The position numbers were made by a program, and so were the translations under genes. A stretch of DNA of 64,000 nt from Spirosoma agri (lineage in GTDB: Bacteria > Bacteroidota > Bacteroidia > Cytophagales > Spirosomataceae): positions 1,426,001 through 1,490,000 of the forward strand of contig NZ_JAAGNZ010000001.1 of the NCBI RefSeq assembly GCF_010747415.1, read 5' to 3'. Below, piece after piece: positions 53,411-62,229 of this stretch; within the stretch, counting starts at the first letter, position 1, and every line of letters starts with the position of its first letter. Under the pieces are notes generated by a model. That model searched no databases, was not told the DNA's origin, and saw only the letters and a list, made by a program, of their open reading frames with translations.

Positions 53411-54394
53411 ATGTTCGCCAACAAAACTCCCTGGATAGTCCTGCTGGTATTGTGGATGATCAGTTCGACCTGGTGGCATCTCTGCAAAATCAAACAGATA
53501 TGCGCAGATAATACCCAACCTTCCTCGTCCGAGGTTACCCCCGTCGAGTCATCCCCTGTTGCAACGCCCACCGAAACGCCCCCCGGCGCGGATGGCTACA
53601 CAATTGCCGATGGCAATCTGTTTCGACTAGACTTTCCCGGTAACTTTCGCTTTGCCAAATCGGGCAGCAATGCCGACATGAATACATTGGGTGGCTCATT
53701 GGAACCGCTGGTGAGTTACCTTAAGGCTAATCCTGGTCGAACGCTTTCGATAATAGGGTACTATTCCTCGACAGAGACGAACTCCAGCACATTCACGAAC
53801 TTGGGGCTAGCTCGCGCTGAAGGAATGAAACAATACCTGATTCAGCAGGGGATACCAGCCACGTCGCTGACTATCGAAGGCATTGAACGGTCGATACCGA
53901 TTACGGCTAAGGGAGACTCGCTCGAGGGTGGTCTTGATTTTGCATTTACGGGAAAACGAGTTGTTACGCCAACCGATACACAGCCTGCTGTTCTCACGCT
54001 GACCGCTCCCAAGACGGAAACTGAATTGGCGGAGTCCGAAAAGTATACGTCCGTTTTTGAACCGATCGATCTGTACTTTTCGCTTGGCGGGTCTAACTAC
54101 ATAAAAACGGATGCTACCCGGAAGTTTTTTAGTGAAGCGACAACGTATCTCCGTGCGCACAAAGACAAAAAACTCCGGCTCACAGGCCATACGGATAACT
54201 CCGGCCCCGATGCTACGAATATGCGGCTCTCCCGCGACCGGGCCAGTGATGTGAAAGCAAAACTGCGGCAGTCGGGCATCAGTTCAGACCAGATCCTTGT
54301 AGAGGCTAAAGGAGAAACGAACCCTAAAGCGGATAACAGCACGCTATCAGGTCGTAAGGCCAATCGGCGCGTAACCGTAGTCGTGGTACAGTAA
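53411..54394 (+). CDS. OmpA family protein with two OmpA-like domains
   Basis: 327 residues. The N-terminus (residues 8-25) is a hydrophobic anchor or signal (WIVLLVLWMISSTWW), followed by a proline/threonine-rich stretch. A first, divergent OmpA-like domain (RFAKSGSNADMNTLGGSLEPL, LGLARAEGMKQYLIQQGIP) spans about 70-170; a second, classical one (LRLTGHTDNSGPDATNMRLSRDRASDV, ANRRVTVVV) spans about 215-327. TGHTDN and the R pair are the peptidoglycan-binding signature. The protein should bind the DAP peptide of peptidoglycan from an envelope anchor. It is the first of a three-gene group with two TM-HHH proteins, 64 nt before the next gene. Confidence 0.82.
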   Translation: MFANKTPWIVLLVLWMISSTWWHLCKIKQICADNTQPSSSEVTPVESSPVATPTETPPGADGYTIADGNLFRLDFPGNFRFAKSGSNADMNTLGGSLEPLVSYLKANPGRTLSIIGYYSSTETNSSTFTNLGLARAEGMKQYLIQQGIPATSLTIEGIERSIPITAKGDSLEGGLDFAFTGKRVVTPTDTQPAVLTLTAPKTETELAESEKYTSVFEPIDLYFSLGGSNYIKTDATRKFFSEATTYLRAHKDKKLRLTGHTDNSGPDATNMRLSRDRASDVKAKLRQSGISSDQILVEAKGETNPKADNSTLSGRKANRRVTVVVVQ

Positions 54395-54457
54395 CGTAGG
54401 CCAACCTGTTTGGGCTTGGCCAAGACCCGATAATTCCAGCGATAAACTTCCTGAATC

Positions 54458-54943
54458 ATGTTTGAACTGAATCCCCTTAACCTCCCCGACGCTGCGCTTC
54501 AACACCTGATCATGGGTGTTGTAACGCTGATTCTCGGCTTTATTGTTGGCTATTCATCCCGGCAACGACTCGTTCGTTCTCTTGAAAGTACGCTCAATAG
54601 CACCCAGCAGGACGTGGACGATTGCCTGCGGAAGCCCGTTAGAGTAACCGGTACCGATGAAGAGAGTGTGCTCAACCGGATTCGGTCCCGCGCGAACGAA
54701 ATAGCGTTCACCCGGATTGGTTATGCCACGGCTGCCGAAGCCGATGATCTGAAAGCCATTGCTGGTATTGGACCATTTCTGGAAAAGAAGCTCCATGCGG
54801 TTGACATCTACACGTTCCGGCAAATTGCCAATTTCACCCGTGAGGATGTAGATCAGGTGAACGATATTATCGAATTTTTTCCCGGTCGTATCGAACGCGA
54901 CAGATGGGTTGATCAGGCCAGAGAGTTAGCAAAGAAGAAATAA
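54458..54943 (+). CDS. Membrane-anchored helix-hairpin-helix protein (paralogue 1)
   Basis: 161 residues: one hydrophobic helix (residues 17-33, LIMGVVTLILGFIVGYS), a short coiled-coil (about 38-56), a RIRSRANEIAFTRIG segment (74-88), then a helix-hairpin-helix-like domain (97-161) with DDLKAIAGIGPFLEKKLHAVDIYTFRQIANF and VNDIIEFFPGRIERD. The C-terminal domain is of the kind also fused to L21-like and other proteins and proposed to bind nucleic acid or protein. The second copy at 55024 shares the anchor-coil-HHH layout. Membrane topology would place the HHH in the cytoplasm or periplasm; this is not resolved. Function unknown. Confidence 0.75.
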   Translation: MFELNPLNLPDAALQHLIMGVVTLILGFIVGYSSRQRLVRSLESTLNSTQQDVDDCLRKPVRVTGTDEESVLNRIRSRANEIAFTRIGYATAAEADDLKAIAGIGPFLEKKLHAVDIYTFRQIANFTREDVDQVNDIIEFFPGRIERDRWVDQARELAKKK

Positions 54944-55023
54944 GGTTCAGCTGTTCCGGTTGCAGTCGTTTACCAACGCGGTAGCTGCAACGGTAGCCCT
55001 ACACTATAAATTACAACCCTATC

Positions 55024-55716
55024 ATGTTTGGATTAGATCCCTTTAGTCGTCCGGTAGCTATCGCAGAAATAGTGCTGCTACTGGCATTTATAGCGTTCGT
55101 TGGCTGGTTGCTGGGTCGGTTGGCACTGAGCGGACGCATTAGCACGCTTCGTAGTGCCGTTGCGGATAAAAAAGCTGAACTGGAAGAATGCCGTCACGCC
55201 AAAGCGACGGGTGGCGTTCCGGGAACAGTTACCCGGAAGACGATTGTGCCGGATGATTTGCCCGCTTTCGTTCATGCCGACCCATTGTTGCCCGCCATTG
55301 CTCCCGACGATACCCCCGAGTTTATTGATGCCGATCCGTATCCGCTTGCCTCTGGCACAGACGGAACACCACCAAGATCGATGCTGGAGGCTGACCTGCC
55401 CGTAACGGAACAATCGGAAGCTGGCGTACTGAGCCGAATTGCGGCTCGTTCGGGTGAACTGAACTTCGACCGTATTGGCCGCGCTGTGGCTCTTGATGCC
55501 GATGACTTGAAGGATATTCTTGGCGTTGGCCCGTTTCTGGAGCGTAAGCTGCAAAGTCTGGGAATTTTCACGTACCGTCAGATCGCCAATTTTACCAAAG
55601 AAGACATCGACAAAGTAAACGAAATTGTTGAATTCTTCCCTGGCCGTATCGAACGCGATAATTGGGTACAACAGGCCAAAGAGTTTCACAAACGAAAATA
55701 CGGAGCAGGAAGCTGA
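55024..55716 (+). CDS. Membrane-anchored helix-hairpin-helix protein (paralogue 2)
   Basis: 230 residues; same layout as the gene before it but longer. A hydrophobic segment (residues 11-31, VAIAEIVLLLAFIAFVGWLL), a short coiled coil (38-58), a proline- and aspartate-rich linker (75-130), SRIAARSGELNFDRIG (137-152), and a C-terminal HHH domain with DDLKDILGVGPFLERKLQSLGIFTYRQIANF, NEIVEFFPGRIERDNW. The extra linker distinguishes it from paralogue 1. The gap is 80 nt, so co-transcription with the OmpA-type gene is likely. Function unknown; an envelope-related role is inferred from context. Confidence 0.75.
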   Translation: MFGLDPFSRPVAIAEIVLLLAFIAFVGWLLGRLALSGRISTLRSAVADKKAELEECRHAKATGGVPGTVTRKTIVPDDLPAFVHADPLLPAIAPDDTPEFIDADPYPLASGTDGTPPRSMLEADLPVTEQSEAGVLSRIAARSGELNFDRIGRAVALDADDLKDILGVGPFLERKLQSLGIFTYRQIANFTKEDIDKVNEIVEFFPGRIERDNWVQQAKEFHKRKYGAGS

Positions 55717-55750
55717 TCGGGCTTAACACCACGTATCCAGTGAATCAAAG

Positions 55751-55787
55751 TAGGCTAGTTTCGTCACTATCGACGTAGACTAGCCTA
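55751..55787. terminator. Bidirectional terminator
   Basis: 9-bp arms taggctagt / actagccta (55751-55759, 55779-55787) between convergent HHH and endonuclease III-like genes; the right arm overlaps the latter's stop codon. Confidence 0.6.
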
Positions 55788-56507
55788 TTTCGGTTTTGGT
55801 CTGGTTGGGGTGCTGCTGAGTACCATTTTCCCGTCCGCATGGTAGAAATCGCACTGATCCTGTAAAACACATTCCGAACATTTCGGATAATACCACGTAC
55901 AGGTTCGTTGGCCGTGCCAGTAGAAATGTTTATGGAAATTGAAGAGCACACCGGCATCCTGCGGCAAATAAGCCAATAAAATAGCGTGGGCTTTTTCGGC
56001 GCTCACTTTCGGGCCAATCACGCCCAGTCGCTGCGTCACCCGATAGACGTGGGTATCGACCGGTAAAACGGGTTTCTTGAAGTTGAAGAGCAAGACCAGT
56101 GTGGCGGTTTTCAGGCCGATGCCCGGCAGATCAGTGAGCCACTTCATCGCGTCTTCCGTAGAAAGCCCGTCCAGAAAATCGATGTTGGCGGCTCCCGTCT
56201 CACTAATCAGTTTCGTCAATAAATTCTGAATATACGGAGCTTTGACTTCCGGGTAATTCGCGGTCTTGATCGCGTCCGTCAAGTCTGGCAGCGGTGCATC
56301 GCGGACGGCTTCCCAGGTTGGAAATCGTTCACGCATGGTTCGGTAAGCGGTTACTTCGTTGGCGTGGGTGGTTCGATGCGACAGAATGGTACCGACGAGT
56401 TCGTGCATTGGATCGGCCCGTCCGTAGACAGCCTGTACGCCGTATAATTCGTTCAGCCGATCATGGGCCGCGAGGGTTTTGGTGGCTAGGTCAGAAAGGG
56501 GTTGCAT
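55785..56507 (-). CDS. Endonuclease III-like DNA glycosylase (HhH-GPD, 4Fe-4S)
   Basis: About 240 residues from ATG 56507 (MQPLSDLATKT). Seen: VGTILSHRTTHANEV, LTDLPGIGLKTATLVLLF (hairpin with catalytic K133), PVDTHVYRV with D151, and four cysteines of the iron-sulfur cluster at C203, C210, C213 and C219 (C-x6-C-x2-C-x5-C). Both catalytic residues are as in Nth. The usual LSAQTTD sequence is replaced by LSHRTTH, so this belongs to an Nth-related rather than canonical Nth group; it may act on different base lesions. An alternative longer start (56573) is less likely. It is followed by the sirtuin gene upstream. Confidence 0.85.
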   Translation of the reverse strand: MQPLSDLATKTLAAHDRLNELYGVQAVYGRADPMHELVGTILSHRTTHANEVTAYRTMRERFPTWEAVRDAPLPDLTDAIKTANYPEVKAPYIQNLLTKLISETGAANIDFLDGLSTEDAMKWLTDLPGIGLKTATLVLLFNFKKPVLPVDTHVYRVTQRLGVIGPKVSAEKAHAILLAYLPQDAGVLFNFHKHFYWHGQRTCTWYYPKCSECVLQDQCDFYHADGKMVLSSTPTRPKPK

Positions 56508-56609
56508 AGGAACACAAACGTTGAGCGTTCGTGTTGAACCTGATGTGCCGGGAAATGTTGGACCGATCGTCAATTACTTCCACCTGAGTGAGCAAAAATT
56601 GGGGGGCTT

Positions 56610-57317
56610 TTAGGAGGCAAGTGCAGTGCTTATGAGCTGATCCGCTAGCTTGGTGAGCCCTGTCGTGGCTGGTTCGGCCAGAAACGTCACGTTCGCGCGA
56701 CTATGTACAGTTGGACTGTTGGGGTCCACAACGTAGATCGGCACACCTTTTCGAACGGCATACACCAACCCCGCTGCGGGATACACATTCAGCGATGTAC
56801 CGACAACGATAAATAGATCGGCCTGATCCGTTACCTCCAGCGCAACATCCATCATCGGAACAGCCTCCCCAAACCAGACGATATGCGGGCGTAACTGAAA
56901 CCCTTTCTCGCAAAGGTCACCCCGCTTGAGTTCCCATCCTTCGATGTCGTAAATCAGTTCCGGATTACTGGTACTACGGGATTTAAACAACTCCCCGTGA
57001 AGATGAAGAACTGTCGATGATCCCGCTTTCTCATGAAGATTATCGACGTTCTGGGTAATGATCGTCACATCAAAAAACTGTTCCAGCTTCACCAACGCAA
57101 GATGACCCGCGTTGGGCTGAACGCTGAGGGCTTGTTTTCGGCGCTGATTATAAAAATCCTGAACCAGATCGGGGTTGCGTTCCCAGGCTTCGGGTGTGGC
57201 CACGTCTTCGATACGGTGGTTTTCCCACAGCCCGTCTGAGGCACGAAACGTAGGAATTCCGCTTTCTGCGCTGATTCCAGCACCGGATAAAACGACTATT
57301 TTCTGACGTGGTTTCAT
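56610..57317 (-). CDS. cobB: Sir2 family NAD-dependent deacylase
   Basis: 235 residues. Seen: GAGISAESGIPTFRASDGLW, TQNVDNLHEKAG with the catalytic base H107 in HLHGELF, IVWFGEAVPMMD, and VGTSLNVYPAAGLV. Residues Y56 and R59 (FYNQRRKQ) match the Y-x-x-R acyl pocket of CobB/SIRT5, which accept succinyl or malonyl lysine. The usual four zinc cysteines are missing; the segment between HGELF and FGE has a single cysteine (C136). Hence a zinc-free class III-like sirtuin is likely, as known for some bacterial members. It starts about 100 nt before the endonuclease III-like gene on the same strand. Confidence 0.87.
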   Translation of the reverse strand: MKPRQKIVVLSGAGISAESGIPTFRASDGLWENHRIEDVATPEAWERNPDLVQDFYNQRRKQALSVQPNAGHLALVKLEQFFDVTIITQNVDNLHEKAGSSTVLHLHGELFKSRSTSNPELIYDIEGWELKRGDLCEKGFQLRPHIVWFGEAVPMMDVALEVTDQADLFIVVGTSLNVYPAAGLVYAVRKGVPIYVVDPNSPTVHSRANVTFLAEPATTGLTKLADQLISTALAS

Positions 57318-57398
57318 ATAGACAAGATACGAAAAGTTCTTCAGTTTACACCGCTAAACCGACGCGTAGACTTGGTTAGCTTAGCATATAGTCAAGAA

Positions 57399-57449
57399 AA
57401 AGTGGTGCCACGGTTCGTCTGGATTGATCCTGAACCGGGGCACCACTTT
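57399..57449 (-). terminator. Terminator of the GH20 gene
   Basis: 11-bp arms aaagtggtgcc / ggcaccacttt (57399-57409, 57439-57449) with an inner cggttc/gaaccg pair form an extended hairpin just after the GH20 stop (57461). Confidence 0.75.
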
Positions 57450-57460
57450 CTATGGACCAC

Positions 57461-59746
57461 TTATTCGACTACTATTTCGTCCGTCGAAAAATACGTTTTC
57501 TGGCCAGCGTCGGGATGATCAGCCGGGCAGACACCCGCGTTTTTGGCCCGAATTCGAACGTAGCGTGCCCGTGCCGTTTTGAAGTCAGCGACGACGGGCA
57601 AAATATCCCACGGTCCGGTTAATTCGTAGGTGATAGGCTGATCAATCGCTTCTTTGTAGTCCTTGCCGTCGCGGGAAATAGCAATGGACACGGAGGTTGG
57701 TGGGAAGTTCTTATCTAGAATTACTTTCAGGAAATTCAACGAGACTTTCGTTACGCTCGTCACATCGCCAAGGTCAAGTGTGACGTCCATATTCCCGAAA
57801 AAATTCGCCCATTCCCGACGACTGCGTGGCGTGTCACCCCGAACGCCATCCGTCAGTTTGTTGGTTTTGGCGTCGCTGTCATTACCCAGTTCCGTAGCGT
57901 AGGTATAGGGTTTATTTTTGCCTTTGTGCAGGGTGAATGTTTGCGTCAGGTTGCCGCCGGTAGGCGTCATGGCGCGAATCGTGGTCGTTTTGGTCAGCGT
58001 AATTGGCCCAATGTATTCGGTCGTACGTTCGCTAGGTTCCTTGCCATTGGTTGTATAGAAAATCTGGCTGTCGCTGTCCAGTTTGGTCAGGCGCACCTGA
58101 ATCTGTCCCTGCTCGTTCGGTTGGGTAGTGGCCGTAATATCGAACAGGCGTTTGGCATAATTGACCGGAACCGTGTTCAGGCGTGGCAAGTGGTTCTTGA
58201 GCCGCTGCGCAAAATCCTCGAAATTACGGGGACCTTTTGGTATCCAGGCGATTTCGGCGAGGGCAAGGGCACGCGGGAAGACCATGTACTCCACGTGGTC
58301 GGACGTAGGCATGTACTCGGTCCACACATTTCCCTGCACCCCCAGAATGTAGTTTTGCTCAGCGGGCGACAACTCGGCGGGTGTTGGTTCGTAGGCATAC
58401 ACCTGATCGAGCGGGAGGTAACCACCAATGGCTAGCGGTTCCGTTGCCGGATTGCCCTGGTAATGATCCAGGTAGCAGGTTGCGCCGGGTGTCATGATAA
58501 CCGGGTGTTTCTGCTTCGCAGCCGCAATGCCACCCGCCGTACCGCGCCAACTCATTACGGTTGCATTAGGCGCTAAACCACCTTCCAGAATTTCGTCCCA
58601 GCCGATGATCGCGCGTCCTTTGCTATTGACGAATTTTTCGATGCGACGAATAAAATAGCTTTGTAGCTCGTGTTCGTCCTTGAGCTTATTTTTCTTCATC
58701 AAATCCTGACAAAACGCGCTATTCTTCCAGGCCGTTTTGGGGCATTCGTCGCCCCCAATGTGAATGTATTTTCCGGGGAAAAGCGTCATTACCTCGGCCA
58801 GCACGTCCTGTAAAAAGCCGAACGTTTTATCCGATGGGCAAAATACGTCATCGAAAACGCCCCACTTGGTCGCTACCTGATAGGCTTTTGTTGGTTCGCA
58901 GCCGAGTTCAGGGTACGCGGTCAGGGCCGCCAGCGCATGACCGGGCATTTCAATTTCAGGAACGATGGTTACAAACCGGCTTTGCGCGTAACGCACCACA
59001 TCCCGAATCTCGTCCTGCGTGTAGAACCCGCCATGGGGCTTACCATCAAACTGCTGTGGGTAGTTCTGGCTATACTGGCCAATCAGCGTTTCCGCCCGTT
59101 TGCTGCCAATCTGCGTTAGTCTTGGGTACTTTTTGATCTCGATGCGCCAGCCCTGATCGTCGGTCAGGTGCCAGTGAAACGTATTTTGTTTATGCATCGC
59201 CATCAGGTCGATGTATTTCTTGACGAATGCTACTGGCATAAAATGGCGCGACACGTCGAGGTTAAGGCCCCGGTAACCGTAGCGCGGTTTGTCCGTAATG
59301 GCACAGGCGGGCATCGTCACCGGTGTTGACTGAGCAACGGGAAGCAATTGCCGCATGGTTTGCGTGGCATAAAACAATCCCTTGGGCGTCGCTGCTTCGG
59401 CAATGACACGGGCAGGGGTAACGGTTAGTTTGTACCCTTCGTCACCCAGTGCTAGTTTTTTGTTGATGGATAACGTGATGTTCGCCCCCTTTGCCAGCGC
59501 AGGACTGGTTGTGACAACAGGTAAGGCTAATCCGTTCGTTGTTTTAACCTGACTAACAAATATTTGCGCTACTGACCGGGCGGCTGCATCTGTGCCGGGA
59601 GACACTAAAACGCGGGTACTGGCGGAAAGCGTAAACTGCCCATCCTGACCGACGAAACGCGCCGGAAACGGAATCAGATTGTATTGATTAGTGGTTTGGG
59701 CAAACGTGGAGAAGGAAACTAGAAGACAAAAAAGCAGATACTTCAT
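57461..59746 (-). CDS. Exported GH20 beta-N-acetylhexosaminidase
   Basis: 761 residues. Signal peptide residues 1-16 (MKYLLFCLLVSFSTFA). The GH20b domain spans about 20-150. The TIM-barrel has YRGLNLDVSRHFMP, HWHLTDDQGWRIEI, EIEMPGHALAAL, and the catalytic pair D333-E334 in IHIGGDECPKTAW. A chitobiase C-terminal-like domain (IFYTTNGKEPSERTTEY) follows near 560-620, and the final 140 residues form an F5/8 discoidin-like sugar-binding domain. It should release terminal GlcNAc/GalNAc from chitin oligomers, glycans or muropeptides outside the cytoplasm. Isolated gene with strong terminator. Confidence 0.92.
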   Translation of the reverse strand: MKYLLFCLLVSFSTFAQTTNQYNLIPFPARFVGQDGQFTLSASTRVLVSPGTDAAARSVAQIFVSQVKTTNGLALPVVTTSPALAKGANITLSINKKLALGDEGYKLTVTPARVIAEAATPKGLFYATQTMRQLLPVAQSTPVTMPACAITDKPRYGYRGLNLDVSRHFMPVAFVKKYIDLMAMHKQNTFHWHLTDDQGWRIEIKKYPRLTQIGSKRAETLIGQYSQNYPQQFDGKPHGGFYTQDEIRDVVRYAQSRFVTIVPEIEMPGHALAALTAYPELGCEPTKAYQVATKWGVFDDVFCPSDKTFGFLQDVLAEVMTLFPGKYIHIGGDECPKTAWKNSAFCQDLMKKNKLKDEHELQSYFIRRIEKFVNSKGRAIIGWDEILEGGLAPNATVMSWRGTAGGIAAAKQKHPVIMTPGATCYLDHYQGNPATEPLAIGGYLPLDQVYAYEPTPAELSPAEQNYILGVQGNVWTEYMPTSDHVEYMVFPRALALAEIAWIPKGPRNFEDFAQRLKNHLPRLNTVPVNYAKRLFDITATTQPNEQGQIQVRLTKLDSDSQIFYTTNGKEPSERTTEYIGPITLTKTTTIRAMTPTGGNLTQTFTLHKGKNKPYTYATELGNDSDAKTNKLTDGVRGDTPRSRREWANFFGNMDVTLDLGDVTSVTKVSLNFLKVILDKNFPPTSVSIAISRDGKDYKEAIDQPITYELTGPWDILPVVADFKTARARYVRIRAKNAGVCPADHPDAGQKTYFSTDEIVVE

Positions 59747-59805
59747 GCGTTAGAGATAGTTCAGACGGCAAAATAACGATGATTTCGCAAAGGGCGTAAA
59801 ACAAA

Positions 59806-59829
59806 CGACCTTCCGGTAAGGGAAGGTCG
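59806..59829 (-). terminator. Hairpin downstream of the RibD-like gene
   Basis: 9-bp perfect arms (59806-59814, 59821-59829), with a T-rich tract after it on the minus strand; about 130 nt beyond the stop at 59962. Confidence 0.5.
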
Positions 59830-59961
59830 CTGGAAGAACCGTCGTTAAAGCATTGACCAGTTGGTGGTCAATACAGGGTTTCTGGTATTCTCGCTGCGGA
59901 TAATTCTGGGCTTAAAGTGAGCGATTCTATGATCGGACGGATGCTGGTATAGGAAAACCGA

Positions 59962-60531
59962 TCAGTCACGTTTTGGCTCGTAGACGAGTAGAACGATGCC
60001 GCAGCTAAACGATTGACATTTGACCAGGTTCAGAGTCAGTCTGTTCTCCGGATTTTTAAAAATCGCCATTCCATTTCCCAGCGCAACCGGATTCATAAAA
60101 AGGTGATACTCATCAATTAAGTTATGCTGGATAAAATAGGATGCTAGTCCAGCGCCACCATAAAACATTAAATCACCGCCGGATCGCTGTTTCAATGCGT
60201 TCACGTCTTCCCGAAGGTCGCCATTCGCCAGTGTAGTATTTTTCCAGTCAGTATTGGTAAGCGTTTTCGAGAAAACAACTTTGGGTAGCTCGCTCATTCT
60301 CCGGGCACTAACATCGGCTGTCTCCGGATTTTCAGCTCTGGATGCCCACGTAGGAATGAAGCCCTCGGCCAGCACACGACCAAGCAAAAGGCAATCGACA
60401 GGTTCAGTCAGCTCCGTTACGTATTTTTTAAGTTCATCATCCCAATTCCAGACCAGCCAGTCCATTTCGCCGTTTGGCCCCGCTACGAAGCCATCCAGAC
60501 TCACCTGCATTTGCAATTTTACTTTTCTCAT
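59962..60531 (-). CDS. RibD C-terminal/dihydrofolate reductase-like protein
   Basis: 189 residues with the dihydrofolate reductase fold of the RibD_C family. Seen: KLQMQVSLDGFVAGPNGEMDW at the N-terminus, LLLGRVLAEGFIPTW, VVFSKTL and DLMFYGGAGLASYFIQ, a glycine-rich NADPH site. YyaP/YwjB-type single-domain proteins have unknown substrates; no riboflavin genes are nearby. It lies 48 nt downstream of the VOC gene in the same direction. Transcription is opposite to the GlxA-type regulator at 61174, which may control the pair. Confidence 0.85.
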   Translation of the reverse strand: MRKVKLQMQVSLDGFVAGPNGEMDWLVWNWDDELKKYVTELTEPVDCLLLGRVLAEGFIPTWASRAENPETADVSARRMSELPKVVFSKTLTNTDWKNTTLANGDLREDVNALKQRSGGDLMFYGGAGLASYFIQHNLIDEYHLFMNPVALGNGMAIFKNPENRLTLNLVKCQSFSCGIVLLVYEPKRD

Positions 60532-60579
60532 GTCCGTCCAGTGCTGTTTGCTTATTAATGATGACTTCTACATACCAAG

Positions 60580-61005
60580 CTATTGCTGTTGATCGTAACT
60601 TACCATCCACTGGACACCAAATTTATCCGTGAACATTCCGAAGTAGGCACCCCAGAATGTTTTATCCAGGGGCATCATTACCTGCCCACCAGCCGATAGG
60701 TCGTTGACTAGTTTTGTTGCTTCTTCTTCACTTTCTGCGTTGATTGGAACATAGACATTCGTGCCTAAAATTGTCTTGCCAAACGCCGATGGAACCTCAC
60801 TACCCATCAGTGAACCGCCTTTGCCAACAGGTAAGGAAATATTGATTAGTTTATCGGCTTCACTTGCTGAAACGGGTTGGTCAGACGGCCCATCTTTGAA
60901 GCGCATGATACCGGAAAATTCGCCACCAAATACAGATTTATAGAAGTCAAACGCTTCTTCACAATTACCATTAAAATTTAAATAAGGGGGAGTTAGCGTT
61001 GCCAT
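60580..61005 (-). CDS. VOC family protein (PhnB-like)
   Basis: 141 residues with beta-alpha-beta repeats. Seen: TPPYLNFNGNCEEAFDFYKSVFGGEF at the N-terminus, ATKLVNDLSAGGQVMMPLDKTFWGAYFGMFTDKFGVQWMVSYD at the end. This is the PhnB/YdfO-like branch of the vicinal oxygen chelate family, often small enzymes or binding proteins against electrophiles and antibiotics. The metal residues are not clearly seen. Its start is about 170 nt from the regulator start, divergent. The most likely gene pair is with the RibD-like gene downstream. Function unproven. Confidence 0.83.
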   Translation of the reverse strand: MATLTPPYLNFNGNCEEAFDFYKSVFGGEFSGIMRFKDGPSDQPVSASEADKLINISLPVGKGGSLMGSEVPSAFGKTILGTNVYVPINAESEEEATKLVNDLSAGGQVMMPLDKTFWGAYFGMFTDKFGVQWMVSYDQQQ

Positions 61006-61173
61006 GTTTTCTGATGTTAAATTGTTGGTTTGATCGTGAAATTTATAGCGATAACCGAGTGTATTTTTCGCTATGTTGACTAGACAAAATTACGCTCGAC
61101 TGCACGGACGAACCAGGGTAAATGCGGCAATATAAGGGTTGATTGCGACATAGATTTTCGCTAGTTTTAACTT

Positions 61174-62166
61174 ATGAAACATGTATCGATTATTGTTCCG
61201 CGCGGGCATACCAGCCTGACTAATATTGAAGGTGCCTACCAGATACTCGCCGAAGTGAACGACCTTCAGGTAGCAATGGGGCAGCCTCCTTCGTTTGTCA
61301 TTCAACTGGTGGGACTGGCTAAGGAAACAAGTCAACGAAACGGGCTTTTTACGATCAATCCGGATGCATTGATTGAGGATGTGCAGAAAACGGACCTGAT
61401 CATTATTCCCGCTTTATTTGGGGATCAGCAGCAGGCTCAAGCCTTGAATCAGGACCTGGCTCCCTGGCTCATAAAACAGTATAATGACGGAGCCGAGATT
61501 GCCAGTTTTTGCGTGGGAGCCTTTTTTCTTGCATCGACGGGCCTATTGGCAGGTAAGCAGTGTGCAACGCACTGGCGGCTTGCCAACGAGTTTAGGGCTA
61601 TGTTTCCGGACGTGAATCTGGTCGATGATAAGATCATGACCGAAGAAGATGGTATCTATACCAGCGGTGGAGCTTATTCATACCTGAACCTGCTGTTGTA
61701 TCTGGTCGAGAAGCAGGCTGGCCGTGACATTGCTGTTCTCATCGCTAAAGCATTCATGATCGACATCGACCGAACCAGCCAATCGCCCTTTATTATATTT
61801 CAGGGCCAGAAAGCACACGAAGACGATTCTGTGCGAAAAGCGCAGGAGTTTATCGAGACTAATTTTCAGGATAAAATCACCGTCGATCAACTGGCCGATT
61901 TATTGGCTCTAGGACGGAGAAGTCTGGAGCGACGGTTCAAGAGTGCTACGGCCAATACGGTAACAGAATACATTCAGCGCGTAAAGATAGAAGTGGCAAA
62001 AAAAGACCTGGAAAATGGTCGAAAAAATGTCAACGAAGTTATGTTTGATGTAGGGTATTCGGACACGAAGTCGTTCAGAACAATATTTAAAAAAGTGACC
62101 GGATTATCGCCAATTGACTATAGAAATAAATACAATAAAGAAGCTATAGCTTTACATTATAATTAA
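61174..62166 (+). CDS. GlxA family AraC-type transcriptional regulator
   Basis: 330 residues. N-terminal DJ-1/PfpI-like domain (residues 1-195; SIIVPRGHTSLTNIEGAYQIL, IASFCVGAFFLASTGLLAGKQCATHW, with the nucleophile-elbow cysteine C111 in FCVGA). C-terminal AraC HTH (residues about 220-325; VDQLADLLALGRRSLERRFKSATANTV, DVGYSDTKSFRTIFKKVTGLSP). This is the standard GlxA layout, used for amine, nitrogen or stress regulation. The two small enzymes upstream are divergent, and OsmC is convergent, so it may regulate a local electrophile or redox response. No enzymatic role is expected. Confidence 0.9.
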   Translation: MKHVSIIVPRGHTSLTNIEGAYQILAEVNDLQVAMGQPPSFVIQLVGLAKETSQRNGLFTINPDALIEDVQKTDLIIIPALFGDQQQAQALNQDLAPWLIKQYNDGAEIASFCVGAFFLASTGLLAGKQCATHWRLANEFRAMFPDVNLVDDKIMTEEDGIYTSGGAYSYLNLLLYLVEKQAGRDIAVLIAKAFMIDIDRTSQSPFIIFQGQKAHEDDSVRKAQEFIETNFQDKITVDQLADLLALGRRSLERRFKSATANTVTEYIQRVKIEVAKKDLENGRKNVNEVMFDVGYSDTKSFRTIFKKVTGLSPIDYRNKYNKEAIALHYN

Positions 62167-62171
62167 CGATT

Positions 62172-62222
62172 AAATTCAGGTGATCAGAAGCCGTCTTCGT
62201 TGAGCCATGATCACCTGAATTT
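62172..62222. terminator. Bidirectional terminator
   Basis: 15-bp perfect arms aaattcaggtgatca / tgatcacctgaattt (62172-62186, 62208-62222) between the convergent regulator and OsmC genes. Confidence 0.78.
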
Positions 62223-62229
62223 GTGCTAA

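Noticed and set aside
55078..55689. Minus-strand ORF of 203 residues within the HHH gene
   Set aside because: It is antisense to the second HHH paralogue, which has clear domain structure.
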